Positions 1-13,461 of a DNA stretch of 64,000 nucleotides are shown here, piece by piece. Origin of the DNA: Ooceraea biroi (lineage: Eukaryota > Arthropoda > Insecta > Hymenoptera > Formicidae); contig NC_039507.1 in NCBI RefSeq assembly GCF_003672135.1, positions 8,571,624 through 8,635,623 of the forward strand, given 5' to 3'. Each line of letters starts with the position of its first letter. Position 1 is the first letter of the stretch. The notes under the pieces are model-generated. The model worked only from the letters and a program-made list of their open reading frames with translations, searched no databases and had not been told where the DNA came from. The translations under genes and the position numbers were made by a program.

Positions 1-3000
1 ATTACTCTAATGCTGCGCAATTAAAATATTGATATTATCGTGTATAATTATCTCCGAGAACGTTTCGCCGTAATGCGCGCGGATTCACATTAATTTCCGC
101 GCGAAAATCGGATATTAATGAATTGAGCTTCGCGTACATTACTATTAATAACACGACCATTCGTGAATTACATTATTAATAATCGAGTCGTCGAAAGTCC
201 GGGCGGATATCCGTCAGTAGGTTACCGCCGGGTTTCCACGGCCATGGGATTTCGATATTCCTTTATTGTCTTGCACGCCGCGACGTAGACTGCCGCAGTT
301 GCAGCTGCAACCGGTCGTAAGGAAGCTGGCACCGACGCACGTGTTCGCTGCAGCATGGGGTTTTCCCCGAGGCGGGCGTGCACGGACTTATTTCACTATT
401 TTATTAGATTAAATATACACGATGGTAGAGCGCGCGATGGGAGTAACAACGAAAAGCCATAGAAAAACGCAGTGAGATACGGCACGGGCCTGCCGAGAGC
501 GCGGCGCTATCATGGAAGGAACGGAGGTCATCGTATTGCATCTTTAATGCGTTGTACAAAAGCGGCGCATGAATAAATCGAAGCGTCTCTGCCACCTCGG
601 CGTGCAACCACGGCGAGGACGCGCCGGTTTTATCGTCGGGCTTTTCCCTTCGAATGAACATCACCCGCATCGAGGATTCGCGCTCTCTCGACCCGTAAGG
701 TAGTCGCATCCGCGTGAAACAAAGCTCCCGATTTTGTCCCGTGCTTTTTTCCGTGACAGTTTCGCGATACTTTTTCTGCCGATATGTGAAATAATCAGTT
801 TTATTATTATTATTATGTATATTTTATTATTAGTATTCTAGGCGAGCTTGTGAAGTAATTACTAATTACGATCAATGTTAATTGATCGAAATTCTTAATT
901 GTTAATGATGATGACAGGGAGTTAATTGATCAGTTTTGGAATAAAATGTAACCAAGAATCTGGATGAGAGTTATAGTAAAGCGTTTTTCGTGCATTTATT
1001 CGATTCTTTTGCGATGCGAGGGTAAATTATCAGGGTGTGTTTGCTGTGCACTTGATTTTTCCAAAGTTTCCCATAGTTTATCGCCGCACGTCGGAGTTTG
1101 TCCGTTCTAAAGTGGAGCTTACATATGGTTGGGCCGGTAGGATATGTTAGCCAATCACCCTAATATATTCAAGTGAGCGTGCCTTGTGAATTCCGCACGA
1201 GCTTTCCCGCAGGATATGTTGTTCGCATCCCGTGCCGGTTTACGTGTCAAATTTCGAGTGTTTCTGTACGATGTAGTATAATTTAAAATAATTGCAAGTT
1301 TTCCGTAAGCACTGTAATTGTGAGATAATATTTGATCAGAATTTTCAATTGTGAAAATTTAATAAGCATTACAATCTACAATTAAACGTTAAAATTTGTA
1401 TTACCGAATAAATACGTAGTATTGTTAATACGTTAATACAAATAATAAAGAGTTAAAATAAATAAATAGACAAAACATTCGTTTCCATGCGGGAAACGGA
1501 ATGATTTTATTGTAGCATTAAACGCATTATTAATTATTTGTTATATTATTTCCCTATAACAAAATGGATCCGTTTGCAATATAAAATATTATTAATATCG
1601 CAGTTACTGTACGTTCGCATTATATGCGCGCGTGTACAGCGCAGAGAGAGATTATTCCTGACGATCTTGGTAATCTTGCAAAACTTATGACGTCCAGACG
1701 ACAACACTTGTGATTTATTCCTCAGTTGTGTCTTGATGAAGTAAAATATTACACCGCTAACAACCGCTAATGAATGAAAACGAATGGCAGACGCACATGC
1801 AATGCTTCATGGTTGACACGCATTTGCCGCGTAATAACACCTTGGAGATTTTGTTATGGATGGTGCGTGCACGGCCGTTTGTATCGCAGTAACGCAGCAA
1901 CAAATGTTCCAATGAAAATTGACGTTCGTTACTTGGCTTAATATATCTGCGCACGTGACGATACCGCTGCTGTGTCGCGTGGATCATTTTTCCTTTTTCT
2001 GGTTTTTTTTTTTAAGCGCGCGCACTGAAGATTAACTTGGTGCAGTTTATTTGGAGGCACAATTAATCTTTCACTGAATTTAACGCGAACAAACCACCGC
2101 GACAACATCGATTCTCTCGTGAAAAAACATAAACTCGTGCCGACCCATAAATTTGTCTCGATGCGTGAGTAGCAACCTCGGTCGAATAAGGGAATTATTA
2201 GTAAGCGAACGTTTTATTTAGTGGTAGTTAGCGTAATCACAATGAGCCTGCATTAGTCATTAAGAGGTAAACACCTTATTAAGGATTCCGTCCTCTCCGG
2301 CACACTGCGCTTCCATGCTAAATTTAATGGCGGTGGAACGAAATGGCTTCTCAGGCCATTTCGCCAAGCTCGTTATCTCGTTAACGATCGAAACGCCTAT
2401 TCGTCTATTTCGAGCTTCGTCAAGACGGGCATGACCGCATCTAATGTCGCAGCCAGCGAAGATTGCATGACTACGGGATATTCAGAGATAAAGATATTGC
2501 ACGTTTTGCACTGGCAAACATTTTACAAAAAGCGATCAATAGCGCGGAACTATTCATAATAATTGAAAGTTGAGAATTAAATTGATGAGACAATCAAATT
2601 TCAAGTTAATGTAAGTCACGTACAATTTTATATGCTAGATTTTGAATAAGTTAGTGATTAGAAATAAAGTTAACATGTAGAATAGAAGATATATTAATCA
2701 GATGGTTGAGGAGAATAAAATTAGGAATAATATTCATCTTTTTTTAATTAATAAAGGAAGAGGCCATTAGTTTTTTGAAATTTGTAATATTGTAAAAAGG
2801 GGAATAATTATAGTAAGAAGAATAAGTAGTAAATAAAGTAGGGAGTGAAAATTAAGTAATCATATTAGGATAAAAAAGATGATGTTTTGGATTGTGAAAA
2901 GAATAAAAATCGTGAGTCTTAATTTTAGTCTCAATTTCTAAATATTAAAATTGAGGTAAGCAAGTTATTTTAATAGTTATTTTAACATTTAGAACGGACA

Positions 3001-3920
3001 TCAAATTAGGATGACTTAAATTATGTACATAAAAGATATTAAATTTGTCATACATTTAGGAAAGCTCAAGAAAAGTAATCTCAATAATGTAAACGAATAT
3101 CTCTCACCTAACTCGATAAACTTCTCGCAATTATATTTTTATCAGTTTTTATTGCTCCAATAATTTTAAAGATAAATATATCTTCAACTTCAACTATTAT
3201 ATATCTGGTACTTATTTTACCTCCGTTACTTCTCATATTTTTATAAGTAGGTATTAAAATCCTATCTAACCGCATAACAAATTTTGTATCTCACAAAAAA
3301 TAAAAAAAGACTCTTGAACATTCTGTATATCTCCAGTGCACATAAAGTATAGTCGATATTGTCGGACAGAGATATATCTCTTTCTCAGTTCCGCGCAAAT
3401 GTACGCGCACATACGCTACATTTGTAGAGGTGACTATATCTTTAAAAATGGGCAAAGATATATATTTCCATCAGATGCTTTTCTTAGTCGCACTTTCGAG
3501 GCTGAACGGATATACTTTTTGATACAAACGGAGTTTTCCCCGTCTTATCTCGCATTTATAAGTACCGAAATATTACGCTATTTGTTATTCTCGATAGCTA
3601 GTGAATTATGCGCGCTGTTCTGATGATTCATATTGATGAAGCGCGCGATGAGAATCCTACTTTTGCCTGCGTGTATTGCGGGTGCATGGTGCAGAATAGC
3701 GCATGAACCGTACCGCACGACTCTTACAGGGATAGGGGCAGAAGATACCAGGCTGGTGCCGCGAAAGCAGGAATCGGTGGTGGACGAGGTCGAATGATGA
3801 AGCAAGAGCAGGACGCGGATGAAAGAGGCAACTTTATAAAGAGCAGCCGCGCGCGCGGTAATTAGAGAAGGAGGACGCTAAAAGCGGGGAGGGCCTGGTG
3901 AGAGAGAATGCAAGCCTCAC
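1..3920. other. Non-coding DNA beyond the last recognised exon
   Basis: No convincing exon was found on either strand. About 2480-3330 is strongly AT-rich and about 2700-2890 is biased to purines on the plus strand. The C-terminal exon of the DIP-like gene could be hidden here if it is very short, but no minus-strand phase-1 frame with a hydrophobic tail was seen. Confidence 0.6.
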
Positions 3921-4076
3921 CTGTACTTTGGCCACCACGTAGCTTCTGCTCGGGCCTCTCGACCCTCTCCTCACTCGGCGGAGGTGGTCTCTCTGTCCTT
4001 TTCGGATAGTAGGGGTTGTATGAGGACGGCCACACGGTGGTCAGCCTTTTTGCTGGCGGTGGCGTGCTCGGTCGTC
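3921..4076 (-). CDS. DIP-like gene, probable Pro-rich stalk exon
   Basis: This 156-bp exon keeps phase 1. It follows CTATTTTCAG (AG at 4078-4077, with a CTAAT branch-like motif just upstream) and precedes GTGAGG (donor at 3920, ACAG|GTGAGG). The open phase-1 codon from the previous exon plus GA gives Gly, and the exon then reads RPSTPPPAKRLTTVWPSSYN, PYYPKRTERPPPPSEER, ending GGQST. It has no domain but looks like an extracellular stalk before a GPI or membrane anchor. Support comes from the phase match, good splice sites and protein-like composition. The surrounding DNA is a pyrimidine-rich repeat on the plus strand, so a chance frame remains possible. The following exon, which should hold the anchor, was not found. 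Confidence 0.62.
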
Positions 4077-4236
4077 CTGAAAATAGATTAGGACCTTTCT
4101 CATCTAACCCAGGCACTCTCTTTCCTTCTCTCTGTCTCTCTCCTCCTCTCGCTCTCTTTCCATTTGCCTCCCTTTCCTTTTTTACACCCGCCAATAATCC
4201 AGTCCAGCGTGCCTCCTCTCTTCCTCGCTCACTCTA

Positions 4237-4322
4237 TCTCTCTCTCTCTCTCTCCCACGTACTCGCTTTAGCATTTGATTTTATCGTATACATGTATATA
4301 TATATATATGTATGTATGTATG
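4237..4322. repeat. Simple sequence: (TC)n then (TA)n and (TATG)n
   Basis: A TC run at about 4237-4255 is followed by a TA run and ATGT/TATG units at about 4294-4322. They sit just upstream, in transcript sense, of the stalk exon. Confidence 0.85.
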
Positions 4323-7300
4323 CGCGCTATTCTACACCATACAAGGCCGCAGCAGCGAAATTACGCGGAACGATGGAAATTTAACCAACACGGTGCGGTT
4401 GAGAGCGCGATGCAACTATTGCATCGCGGACGCAAGCAGATCTATCCCTCAGATCTCGGAGCAAATTTAAGTTTATGAAACACGATCGTTTTCCCTCATC
4501 ACCCCTCTACAAAGCTATTCCATTATTTTACATTATATCAGAAAAGTTGCAGTTAAAGTAAACCAATAAAAATTAACCCATTAATAATTTATGTTTTATT
4601 TTTGGGACGCAACTGTTATGATTAACAACATGAAATAAATAACAAATAATATTCATTCTCCCGAGGTTTAATTTTCAAGTTAATAGAATGATCCAAGCTG
4701 AATATCCAATCCCAAAAAGAAATTCCTAGAATTGATGGTGTTCGTGCCATGAACGAGCCGTGCAAAGGGACATTCAAATTAACGACAATGTATCAAAAAC
4801 CGAAAAACAGAAATCCAAGCAGAAAACTTATTTATTATAATAATAAATCAGTAGAACAATTTTTGCACGATTTAAAGGCAATTTAAAGGCATAAAATCGA
4901 ATCAGCGAATACAATGCTTCCGCGATTATGTAGGCCATTGTACCCCAGTGTCGTGAAGACAAAGAAGTATCGACTATTACAAATTAGAGGCTCGTAGTTG
5001 TCGCGGTGCAATCCGCTCCAATAGTTTTCTATTTCGAAAGAAAGTTACACAGATACGTGCTCGTTCGCTATTTTCCGTGTTCGCTCGTTCAAGCCTTTCT
5101 TCACGTCCGTTTTCTTTGTTGTTTTCGCGTTCGCTCGGGTTAGCGTTGGTCAGTGCATGGATTACACGGGAAATCCGTCGATTTACCATCGATTCTCGCT
5201 AAACTAGTGTATTATAAACTGTTCTGCAAGCAGTATATAGAAAAAATATTTTGTATGTAGTGACGGAAGTTTGTGACTTGTAAAATAAATGAATATTTGT
5301 TAAGTGTATTACGCGTTTATTGAATAACTACGTTCTTCTTTCGATAATCATCCTCATCTGTGCTCTGCTCATGAGCTTGCGTGCAGGCAGATAATAATAT
5401 AAAAAGATAAGAGGCTCAAAGGCTTTTCATATTTGTGGTTGTCTGTATTCTTGGCTTGTTCTTGGATATGTCTAGTTGCTACGTCATTCGCAAAGAGAAA
5501 TCTAGTTCATAATAGATAGGACGTGGAACATACGCGTGCAGGCACGTGGCGGGCGCGGGTTTGATGAATTCTACGAGCTTCTTTGAAAACGAGCCAAGTT
5601 CAACTTGTTGCGTTCGATGCCGACGACAGACGTCTCATTGAACAAAATACGTTCGCGCGAGAAAAGAAGAGATCGTGAGAATAGCGTCCGCAATAAATCT
5701 GCGTTTTAACCGATTAAAATAATTTAACGCGCTACTCTCGCGATTTTTCAGGTCAATTTATTTTCTCAAGCGATCCTTAAAAAAAATCGACTTTTCTCAT
5801 TTGTAGCGTTGACAGTTCTATGTGGCGACAGTTATCTTATCTCTCCAAATTATTACACTTTTTTTCAAAAAAATGATAAAAATGATATTTCTAACTGTCG
5901 TTTAAAAGCAATTATTTATTCAATAGAATATTATAATTCATAAAATATTATAATTATTAGCACCGAGAGAGAGATTAAAAAAGGACACGACTGCCACATA
6001 TTTACTGCAGTTTACAATTTAATGCTGTTAAATGTAACGCTATTAAACTACTCCAGACAGTAACACGATCGCGATGTTTAAGAGACGCTGCACTTCCCTC
6101 AAGACAATACGCATGTCAACGTTTAATGCGATTACATTGTGAGCAATATAAGATTAAACTCGACGCGCACTAGCCCTCTTGTCTTTGTAAATATGAGAGC
6201 GCATCCCAGGAGAGCCGCATCCTTCGCTGGCACTAGATTGAAACTTTACACGATAATTCTGCGCGGGGTGCGTATCAAGTCTAGGGTGTAATTCAACTTG
6301 ATATTCGCCACGGGGCTTGTATACTTCTACCGCGCTGAGATCCGCCCTTCGTGACTCGGTGGCGGCTTCGACGCTTATTTCGTTCGCCATAATCGCGCAG
6401 ATTATTCAAACTATCATCGTTTGCGGTCCCGTGCGTGCCGTTCATCGACCGCAATCTCGAAAACTGTGTCGCGAAGTAATTCGAAGTAATGTCGAATTAC
6501 ACCGGCGCGACTTGGGCGTACTCGCGCGAGACGTCACGACAGAGACGCTCGTCTTACTTCAAGCAAGAGGAATCCTTGACGTCAGATTATTAATTTTATA
6601 AATTTTTTTATGAAAGCTGTGCAGATTTTCTTGTCAAGCGCGTGATTAAAGAGCAAATAATGAGAATTAGATACAGTTTGTATTCATCTTACGTTCACTT
6701 GACGTATCACTGCGAACTACGTGACAACGCAAACTGACGCGGAGCGTTAGAAAAATTTCAGCAGGTACACCGAGATAAATTTAAACACTCGGCGTGTACA
6801 AACTCTTTTAATCGTCTCTTGATTAATTCCCTCGAGTGAGCCTGCCACTTCTCGAGCCGCTTTCACTCGAGCGAATTCTGCATTCCGCTCGGGGGCGGTC
6901 GACAATGTGCCCTTAAGCCCTGTACACATCTTTACCTTCTCCACTTTCTCCAACGACGCTCTTTCTCTCCTTTCTCTCTCTCTCTCTCTCTTTTTCTTCC
7001 TCTTCGTTACACCTTGCAGTCTTTCTGCTTTACAAACAAGCGACTCTTTAACCCGCCCACAGCCGCTAACTTGGCGCGCGAGGGCGGGCACTAAAAAGTT
7101 TTCGAATAAAAGTTTAAATACGCCTCTAGACAAACTTTGTTTCACAGCTTCGCCGCGCGGCCTTTTAACAATACGGCGGCCTTCTGGGTCACCTGTCTCG
7201 ATGCCACAAGGTACACGTGGGCGCCTCCTTATATTTGCACGTATAAACTACCGTCGCGATGCCCGCGAATAGGTAAAAGCCGCGTTAACGTTACCTTTTC

Positions 7301-8516
7301 CGCGATGAGCAATCACAACGAGGCTCGTATTTCATGTGGCTGTGCCGCCCTTTGTTGCTATACCCGGGGTACGTCGGGGCTTGTTTAGGAAGTTTCGAAA
7401 TAACTCGTTGAAAATTTAAGAGTCTCGCGGTACCTCCTCCAAAGTGCTGCGGCGAGCGCCAAGAAGAATTTGTTTTGCGAGTACGGGAAAGCAAGACGCG
7501 AGAGAAGACGATGCACGAGGAGAACAGGAAAACGTATTCACGTAGCCCGGAGAAAAATACAATGGAAGCGAAACGATATTGTTAAGAATTTTGATTCACG
7601 ATTTATCGAAGACTTATCGATTTATCGCTTTATCGCTGTTGTGCAACGTGTATTGCGCGTGAAAATATCTCATGAAATACTTTTGATAATGAAATACGAA
7701 ACACACATACACTCACATACCGTACAGGCGCGAAACGAGAATAATATTTTTTTCAGTAAAAGAAATCCTTCTCGAAATGTAATTTAAGTTAAATGTAAAG
7801 TCAGTTGAACATTATTTTAATGTAACAGTAAGTTTTTCTTTTCTCAAGGGATTTACCGACTTTTAGCTTGAAGATTCGCATCGACACAGGAAAACCAAAC
7901 GTATAACGAAGTTTCTGTTAAAATTTTCGCCCGATAAAACTTGATCTGTTTAACGAGTAAATTGATTCTGATAACCGAAAAGAAGCGACTTTCCCACGAC
8001 TTTTTAATCGACGTAAAACTGAGAGCGGAATTTAAACCGCGGATAATTCCAATCTTCCCAGTTAGATATCCGGAAGTATAGGGAACATAGTTTGGATTTT
8101 ATTAGAAAAATCTTTTCACTTTACCAACATGTACATATATTCCGTTTTTTTATTAATACATGAAGTTTTTGCTACGTGTCGCTTGGTTGCTAATCGCAAT
8201 CGCATTACCTACTTTAAGATTGATTATTCAATTCAGTTCAAGGGTATGATAACATTGATGTATATTTTTTTATACTCTCTATTATTATAAGAGGTTTAAA
8301 TAGGTTTTGAAGATAAGAGTCTCATTTCCAATCAGCCATTTTTAAACACGATATACTAACGTTCCATATAATACTAGTATCGTATTTTAGATATCGTATT
8401 TTACGATCATCATACGAGTATGCGCGACGCGACGGTATATAGTCTAATGCCAGAAATAATTCTGGCTTCCTCACAGGATTTTAATTAATTACGGTCTGTA
8501 GGATCGATAGCTATCC

Positions 8517-8532
8517 TGCAAGGTACCTTGCA
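8517..8532. repeat. 16-bp perfect palindrome
   Basis: TGCAAGGTACCTTGCA is a perfect palindrome. It follows another small inverted pair in GGATCGATAGCTATCC, and GCCAGAA/TTCTGGC lies 50 bp upstream. Function unknown. Confidence 0.7.
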
Positions 8533-11332
8533 TGCAGGAATATTAAATATCGTGCGGCCCCGATGGACCGATTCCAATCTTCTCTTATCGCGAGATTTAT
8601 CTAATCTAAGAAAGCGAAGAATGAGATAATTTCATGCTATTTGACATTTAAACAAGAACCTTTATCGTGACTCAAATCGTGTCGCTATTTATTCATAAGA
8701 CGGTATAGAAATTCTGACGATAATAATAAAAGGAATTCATATCCCTTTCCAATGTCTGTATTGCAAAGAAAGTATAATTAGTGTAACGCTAGACGGACTA
8801 CGACCTCGAAATTTATTAACAGTAATATTACATAAATAATATATTTCTGGTTATTAAAAAACCGTAATATGTTAATCCACTTTTTTAATAATATATATAT
8901 ATATATTTTAATAATATAGATATACACATGTTCAAATTATGCTGGAAATGGGTAAAAATAAGAATTACGATCGCGTCAAACAGCATGTGTAAATGTCATT
9001 ACGTAATTTGTGAGAAAAGGGACAGTCTGCAAAAATCTTGCAATATTTATCACCAGCAGCACAAGAAAAGGATTCGTATTGGGAATGAAAATTGTCGGAG
9101 CGTCTAACAGGCAGTTCGGACGCTTCTGGGGAAATTAGATTCTTCGTATAATTTCACGATTTCCTCTTTGTAGAACAGCGAGTACTATTTGGTATCTACC
9201 GTGCCATCGCCAACAATGCAATCTCACTCTGTGCTGCGTGCACCCCGTCCTGGTGCACCCACCACTCGCGGCGTCGTCAGTAATTGAATTTTAAATGCGC
9301 TTAATTAGGTCACTGGTTAAGCCACCGATGTAATATTGCGATATAAAATTAAAACCTGTGTGTTCTGATTTCGGCGAGCCGGCTAGAGAGTAAACCTTCA
9401 TTTATCTCGTACCAAACGCGACGGAACTCTCGATGCCGACTAACTTCGTCCTTTTATTTTATCGAACTTTAATCACACGTGTCGTTTCGCTCGCCGTTAA
9501 TGAGAAAATGTAGGTCCATCGTAGTGGTGGACCGTACAAACTCGCGAATTTATTTGAATTTACATGGAGAACAACTAGGTCCTGTCACTCGTTGATTCTA
9601 TAAACATTTCTACTCGTTTACCGCCTCTTGATGCAAAACTTGCCACGTTTCCCATTCGATTGAACACTCTCCCCATTATGTTCCGCCGCGGTGCGATTTT
9701 TGATACGTTATCGCGTGCATCCTGCGCATTTGGAATCGTCCCGAAATGGTGTAATCTTATCCGGCTAGATAAGACGAACGGCAGTCCCATTGGAAACCTG
9801 GTAGACGCTTAACGTCGCGTTCGTGAGTTATTGCGTACCTCGGCTAGGTCATTAATAATCCCGCAGTATTAAGATTGATTCGGAGACGCTCTCGCATGTG
9901 AGAGAGAGAAAGGACGAGCGCGACGCGTCCCTTGCCGATTTCACGCCAAAGTTTCTCGTAATATTTAATCAGCAGTCGAGACGCCATACATTATGGCGCT
10001 GTCTCGTCTTCCGCGAGCAAAGTATATGCAGTCGTTAACACTCACGGTAGATTACGTCAGCCGAGGAAATGGGCGTCGGAGACGACTTCTGCGGCTCCTC
10101 CCCCTACACCCCTACGACGATGTCTCCATCGAAGAAACGTTTTCGATTACCATTATTCGCACATACGCCGGCCGTACCGGTTTCGCTCTAGCTCTCAAAG
10201 AAATCGCGCATCGCACTTACGCCACCGACGCTCGTAAATCTCGGTTACGATCCCGCGGGCTTTTACGATCATCGCCGGGTCGCCGGGCGGGAAGATCCAG
10301 CCAGGGTGACATCGATATCGGGGCGGCGAGCAGGAAAGCAAAAGGGTAGCCGGGTGCTGGAGGCGAGGGTATTTCGCGTCGCTCGCGAAAATTCGCAAAT
10401 AACTGTTATTCATTAGAACGGCCGGATCTCCCCCAGGCGCTTCGGAATAACGATAATCCACGTAGCGACCGGCGGCGGAGGTGGGCACGGTAAAATTGCG
10501 AAGCTTAATGACGGTAATACCATCGTGGCCGAGCCTTGTATGGCGTTAATAATGCAGTGTATTGAGATTGGTTTCGCGAGCTTGAGGAGAGGAGGTCGGA
10601 GAACACGAAGGCGAACAGCGAAACCGCAGGGACCTGACCTAGGCGTCCGCCCAAGTTATTCGCCCCCTCGGCTTGAATAATACACGGGGGCGCACCGGTA
10701 ACGCGAGCGGACTCGGCGAGCCTAATACAAAGACCAATCCCGGAAACATTGTACTTTATTTGATGACGAAAATACTTGGGTAATTCCCTTTGAAACACAT
10801 CCCTTATTCCCATGGTCGTTCGGTTGATTGGTGGATAGCAGTACTCCCATTTCCTATTTCCGTCCGCCTTCGCTTGAATGCGTGCGCGCAATCGAACGCG
10901 TGCGAGACAGTCCACGCGGGCTGATGAACAATTGCGAAAATTACCGCGGACGTTCTTCAATTTGCGATATCAACGTCCAGCCGGTCCGACGACGCTCAGA
11001 GATGCAAATTATTGCCTTCCCGCACGAGACGCGCGTGAGATATCGCCTTAATTTAGTAGACAATTCTTCCACTTTCCACGGAGTTAAGTTTAATGTTTTT
11101 TTTTTCTTCGAGTGAACCGCACCTGCGGCACCGCTTTCTCGGTCGGGCTAAAACACCTCGGAGAAAAGGCGAGAAAGTGCTTTAAGATCCCACGATTCGC
11201 GAATAAAGGATAATGACCTCGCGTTTGCGCGTGGGAAGCGTTAGAAAGCTGACTAAGACGCATATACATATGTATTACATATCGATCGCTCGAGGTCGGT
11301 AGGCAAATATATATTCAATAAAAGGTGCTCAC

Positions 11333-11395
11333 CTTCTTTGTTGGCGCTGCTCTTGATCTCCGTCGCCTTCGGTGCCGCCGACGGTTTCGGAATGG
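11333..11395 (-). CDS. DIP-like gene, small linker exon after Ig domain 3
   Basis: This 63-bp exon lies 480 bp downstream of the Ig3 exon, after TTATTTCAG (AG at 11397-11396) and before GTGAGC (donor at 11332). It keeps phase 1 at both ends. The split codon C+CC gives Pro, so the junction reads RLYPIPKPSAAPKATEIKSS and then ANKE. A short, charged, Pro-rich linker starting with IP-x-P directly after GSIR-x-Y is normal for DIP proteins. It is likely a flexible spacer towards the membrane anchor. The evidence is the splice signals, exact phase and composition; the exon is too short for a domain match. Confidence 0.82.
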
Positions 11396-11875
11396 CTGAA
11401 ATAAAAATCGCCCGTCTTTAATGACGTCGTATAACCCTCGAAATATCGGCCAATAAATCCGACTCGAACTACTCGCCGCCGCCTTATTCATAATTTAACC
11501 CGGGGTCATCTTATCTCCCTTTCTCCGAGCGGCGGAGATTGCGCGGCAAGAACATAACGGCAGGGGGGAGAGGGTGGCGAACATCCCCTCGGCGATTTAA
11601 CCGTCGGTGCCGATTTACTGGCGACGTCCACTCGGCTCTGAATAAATCTTCGACTCGGGCGAAATTAAACAGAGGTTCGAGAATACGAGGATTCCGCGGC
11701 GCTACCCTTAAATTATTCACGTCGCGAGCACGTTCACGTCGCGGCGACGTGATATCCCGGGACGCGACGGACGCGCAACGACGATAACGGTCGCAGGGAA
11801 AAAAACGTGGGGGAGGAAAAAAAAGATTCGTTAGTCCGTACGCCCGGACGAGCTAGAAAATGAACGTCAGCTTAC

Positions 11876-12160
11876 GGTATAATCTGATGGATCCCTCGGT
11901 CTCGCCCAGCGAGTTTTTGCTAATGCACCGGTAGCTACCGAAGTCACTCGCTGTCAAGTTCCGGATGGTGAGCCTCATGTGCGCGCGATAGCTATTCTCC
12001 ATGATGTTCGTGGTGTACTTGTCGGTGGAGAGAATCATCTCGTCACCCAGAAACCAGTAGCTCATGGCACGCGGATAAGCCTCCGTGTGACAGTCGATCG
12101 TTACGTTCGTACCGGTCGGCGCCCCGACCAGCTGGTTCGGCACGAAGATCATCGGCGAGA
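11876..12160 (-). CDS. DIP-like gene, exon encoding Ig domain 3
   Basis: The whole third Ig domain is in this 285-bp exon, after GTTCCAG (AG at 12162-12161) and before GTAAGC (donor at 11875). After the split Phe codon it reads SPMIFVPNQLVGAPTGTNVT, then the first cysteine (IDCHTEAYP), the core Trp (YWFLGDE), and later RAHMRLTIRNLTASDFGSYR with the second cysteine (CISKNSLGETEGSIRLY). The NQLVGAP, NSYRAHM and SKNSLGETEG blocks are strong DIP-group signatures. Two potential N-glycosylation sites (NVT, NLT) are present. Compared with the two earlier domains, which are each split between two exons, this one is unsplit. Confidence 0.95.
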
Positions 12161-13461
12161 CTGGAACATCAATGCAGGTTACTGATTAATTTCCGTTATA
12201 AATTTGTTCTTATTAATGAACAACTTCGATCAAAAAATATATCGGAATTATTCATACATCACGTTCGAACACGTTGAAACACGTGATGTTTAATTCTAGA
12301 AAACGGGGACTTTCACAGTTTGCATACTTTGCATGATGATCAAATCTTTCTGGAAATGTAAATTTACATTTAAATTAGAGAATATGCGTACAACTTATTA
12401 TTATTCTGTCGCAGCGTCGTCGAATCTACTTGAAACAATGCAGGATTTTAATCCGAATAACAAGTAACTTTTTACTTTTACACATGCTGTTTAAAAAACT
12501 GTAGAGCCTTATAAAATTACATACGAAAGGAGTAACGCAAAAAGGCGTACTATAAACCGTACGCCGTAAAAAGGAGCCGCATAACAAGACGTAAGTACAT
12601 TTACGTACAAGTTGCAGCAAGTTCTCCGAAGCGCGCGCGGCTGGTACAAGAAAAGTCGCAATTTCAGAATTGCGCCGAACACGGCGGGCGCGAGCGTTCG
12701 CTTTAGCAGCCGGCATTTCTAAAACGCGCGCGCGACAGGGTCTGTTTATTATCCGCAATGCACAGTCGCAACGTGATAAAATTAAAACTGCGACGGCGTT
12801 TCGGTAATATCAAGTTCACCCGCAACGCAGACACGGCGGATCAAGTTTGCACTTTCTGCGGATGGCGTTCCGCAAAATGCGCCACGCTCCCGGGAAACGA
12901 GTTGGGAACAAAGTCTATTATGGTTACAGGGGTCTAACATCCCGGCGTTAAGGTTACGCAATGAAGAGTTAAAGCCAGGACACGCGAGACGTCGCGAGAC
13001 GTTTCCGTCTTTTACTCCCTCGGTCGCGTATTCCTCGCTCGCAGCGCGAAAGCCGCGTTCGCCGTTCCGGGCGAACAATTTTCTAACTCGACAACTAAAC
13101 CGGAAACGGCGCCTTCTTCGTCGCGAATTAATCCAACGTCGGATGCGCGGCGCCGGCAAGTGCGCGCGCTTTGGTAACGGGTTAAATTAAAGTTGCGAAC
13201 TCCGGCAACGGCGCACCGTGTACGAAACAATAAGGGAATAATAATGTGTTCGTGGACGGGCACTGGGGTGTAAACGGGGTGTAACTCGTTGGTATCCCCT
13301 AACGAGGAGGATCATCCAACGTGTTCCGGACGTGCCGAAGACATCGCGCGCGTCTTCTCTCTCGACGACTACCCTCTTTCGTTTCGTCTTTGGCTGTACG
13401 CGACGACTACCCCTTCGGGAGAACAAAGATCAATCGTTACTTTGATAGATATGGTATTATA
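12161..13461. other. Intron segment between the Ig3 exon and a deleted DD41D element
   Basis: No gene was seen. The segment is CpG-rich between about 12.6 and 13.4 kb, with several chance open frames rich in Arg. An 8-bp inverted pair (CATCACGT/ACGTGATG) lies near 12.26-12.29 kb. Confidence 0.6.

Larger units (their letters stand above)
4077..11332. other. Intron of the DIP-like gene (7.3 kb), no gene seen inside
   Basis: It separates the linker exon from the probable stalk exon. It contains pyrimidine-rich and TA/TG simple sequence at its 4.1-4.3 kb end, a CT tract near 6.96-7.0 kb, an AT run near 8.89 kb, and a small hairpin-prone patch at 8450-8535. Open frames here lack domains and splice support. 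Confidence 0.7.

Noticed and set aside
3862..4194. Single 110-codon minus-strand protein
   Set aside because: Only the middle (4076-3921) has splice sites and the phase of the DIP-like gene; the parts outside read into intron and repeat.
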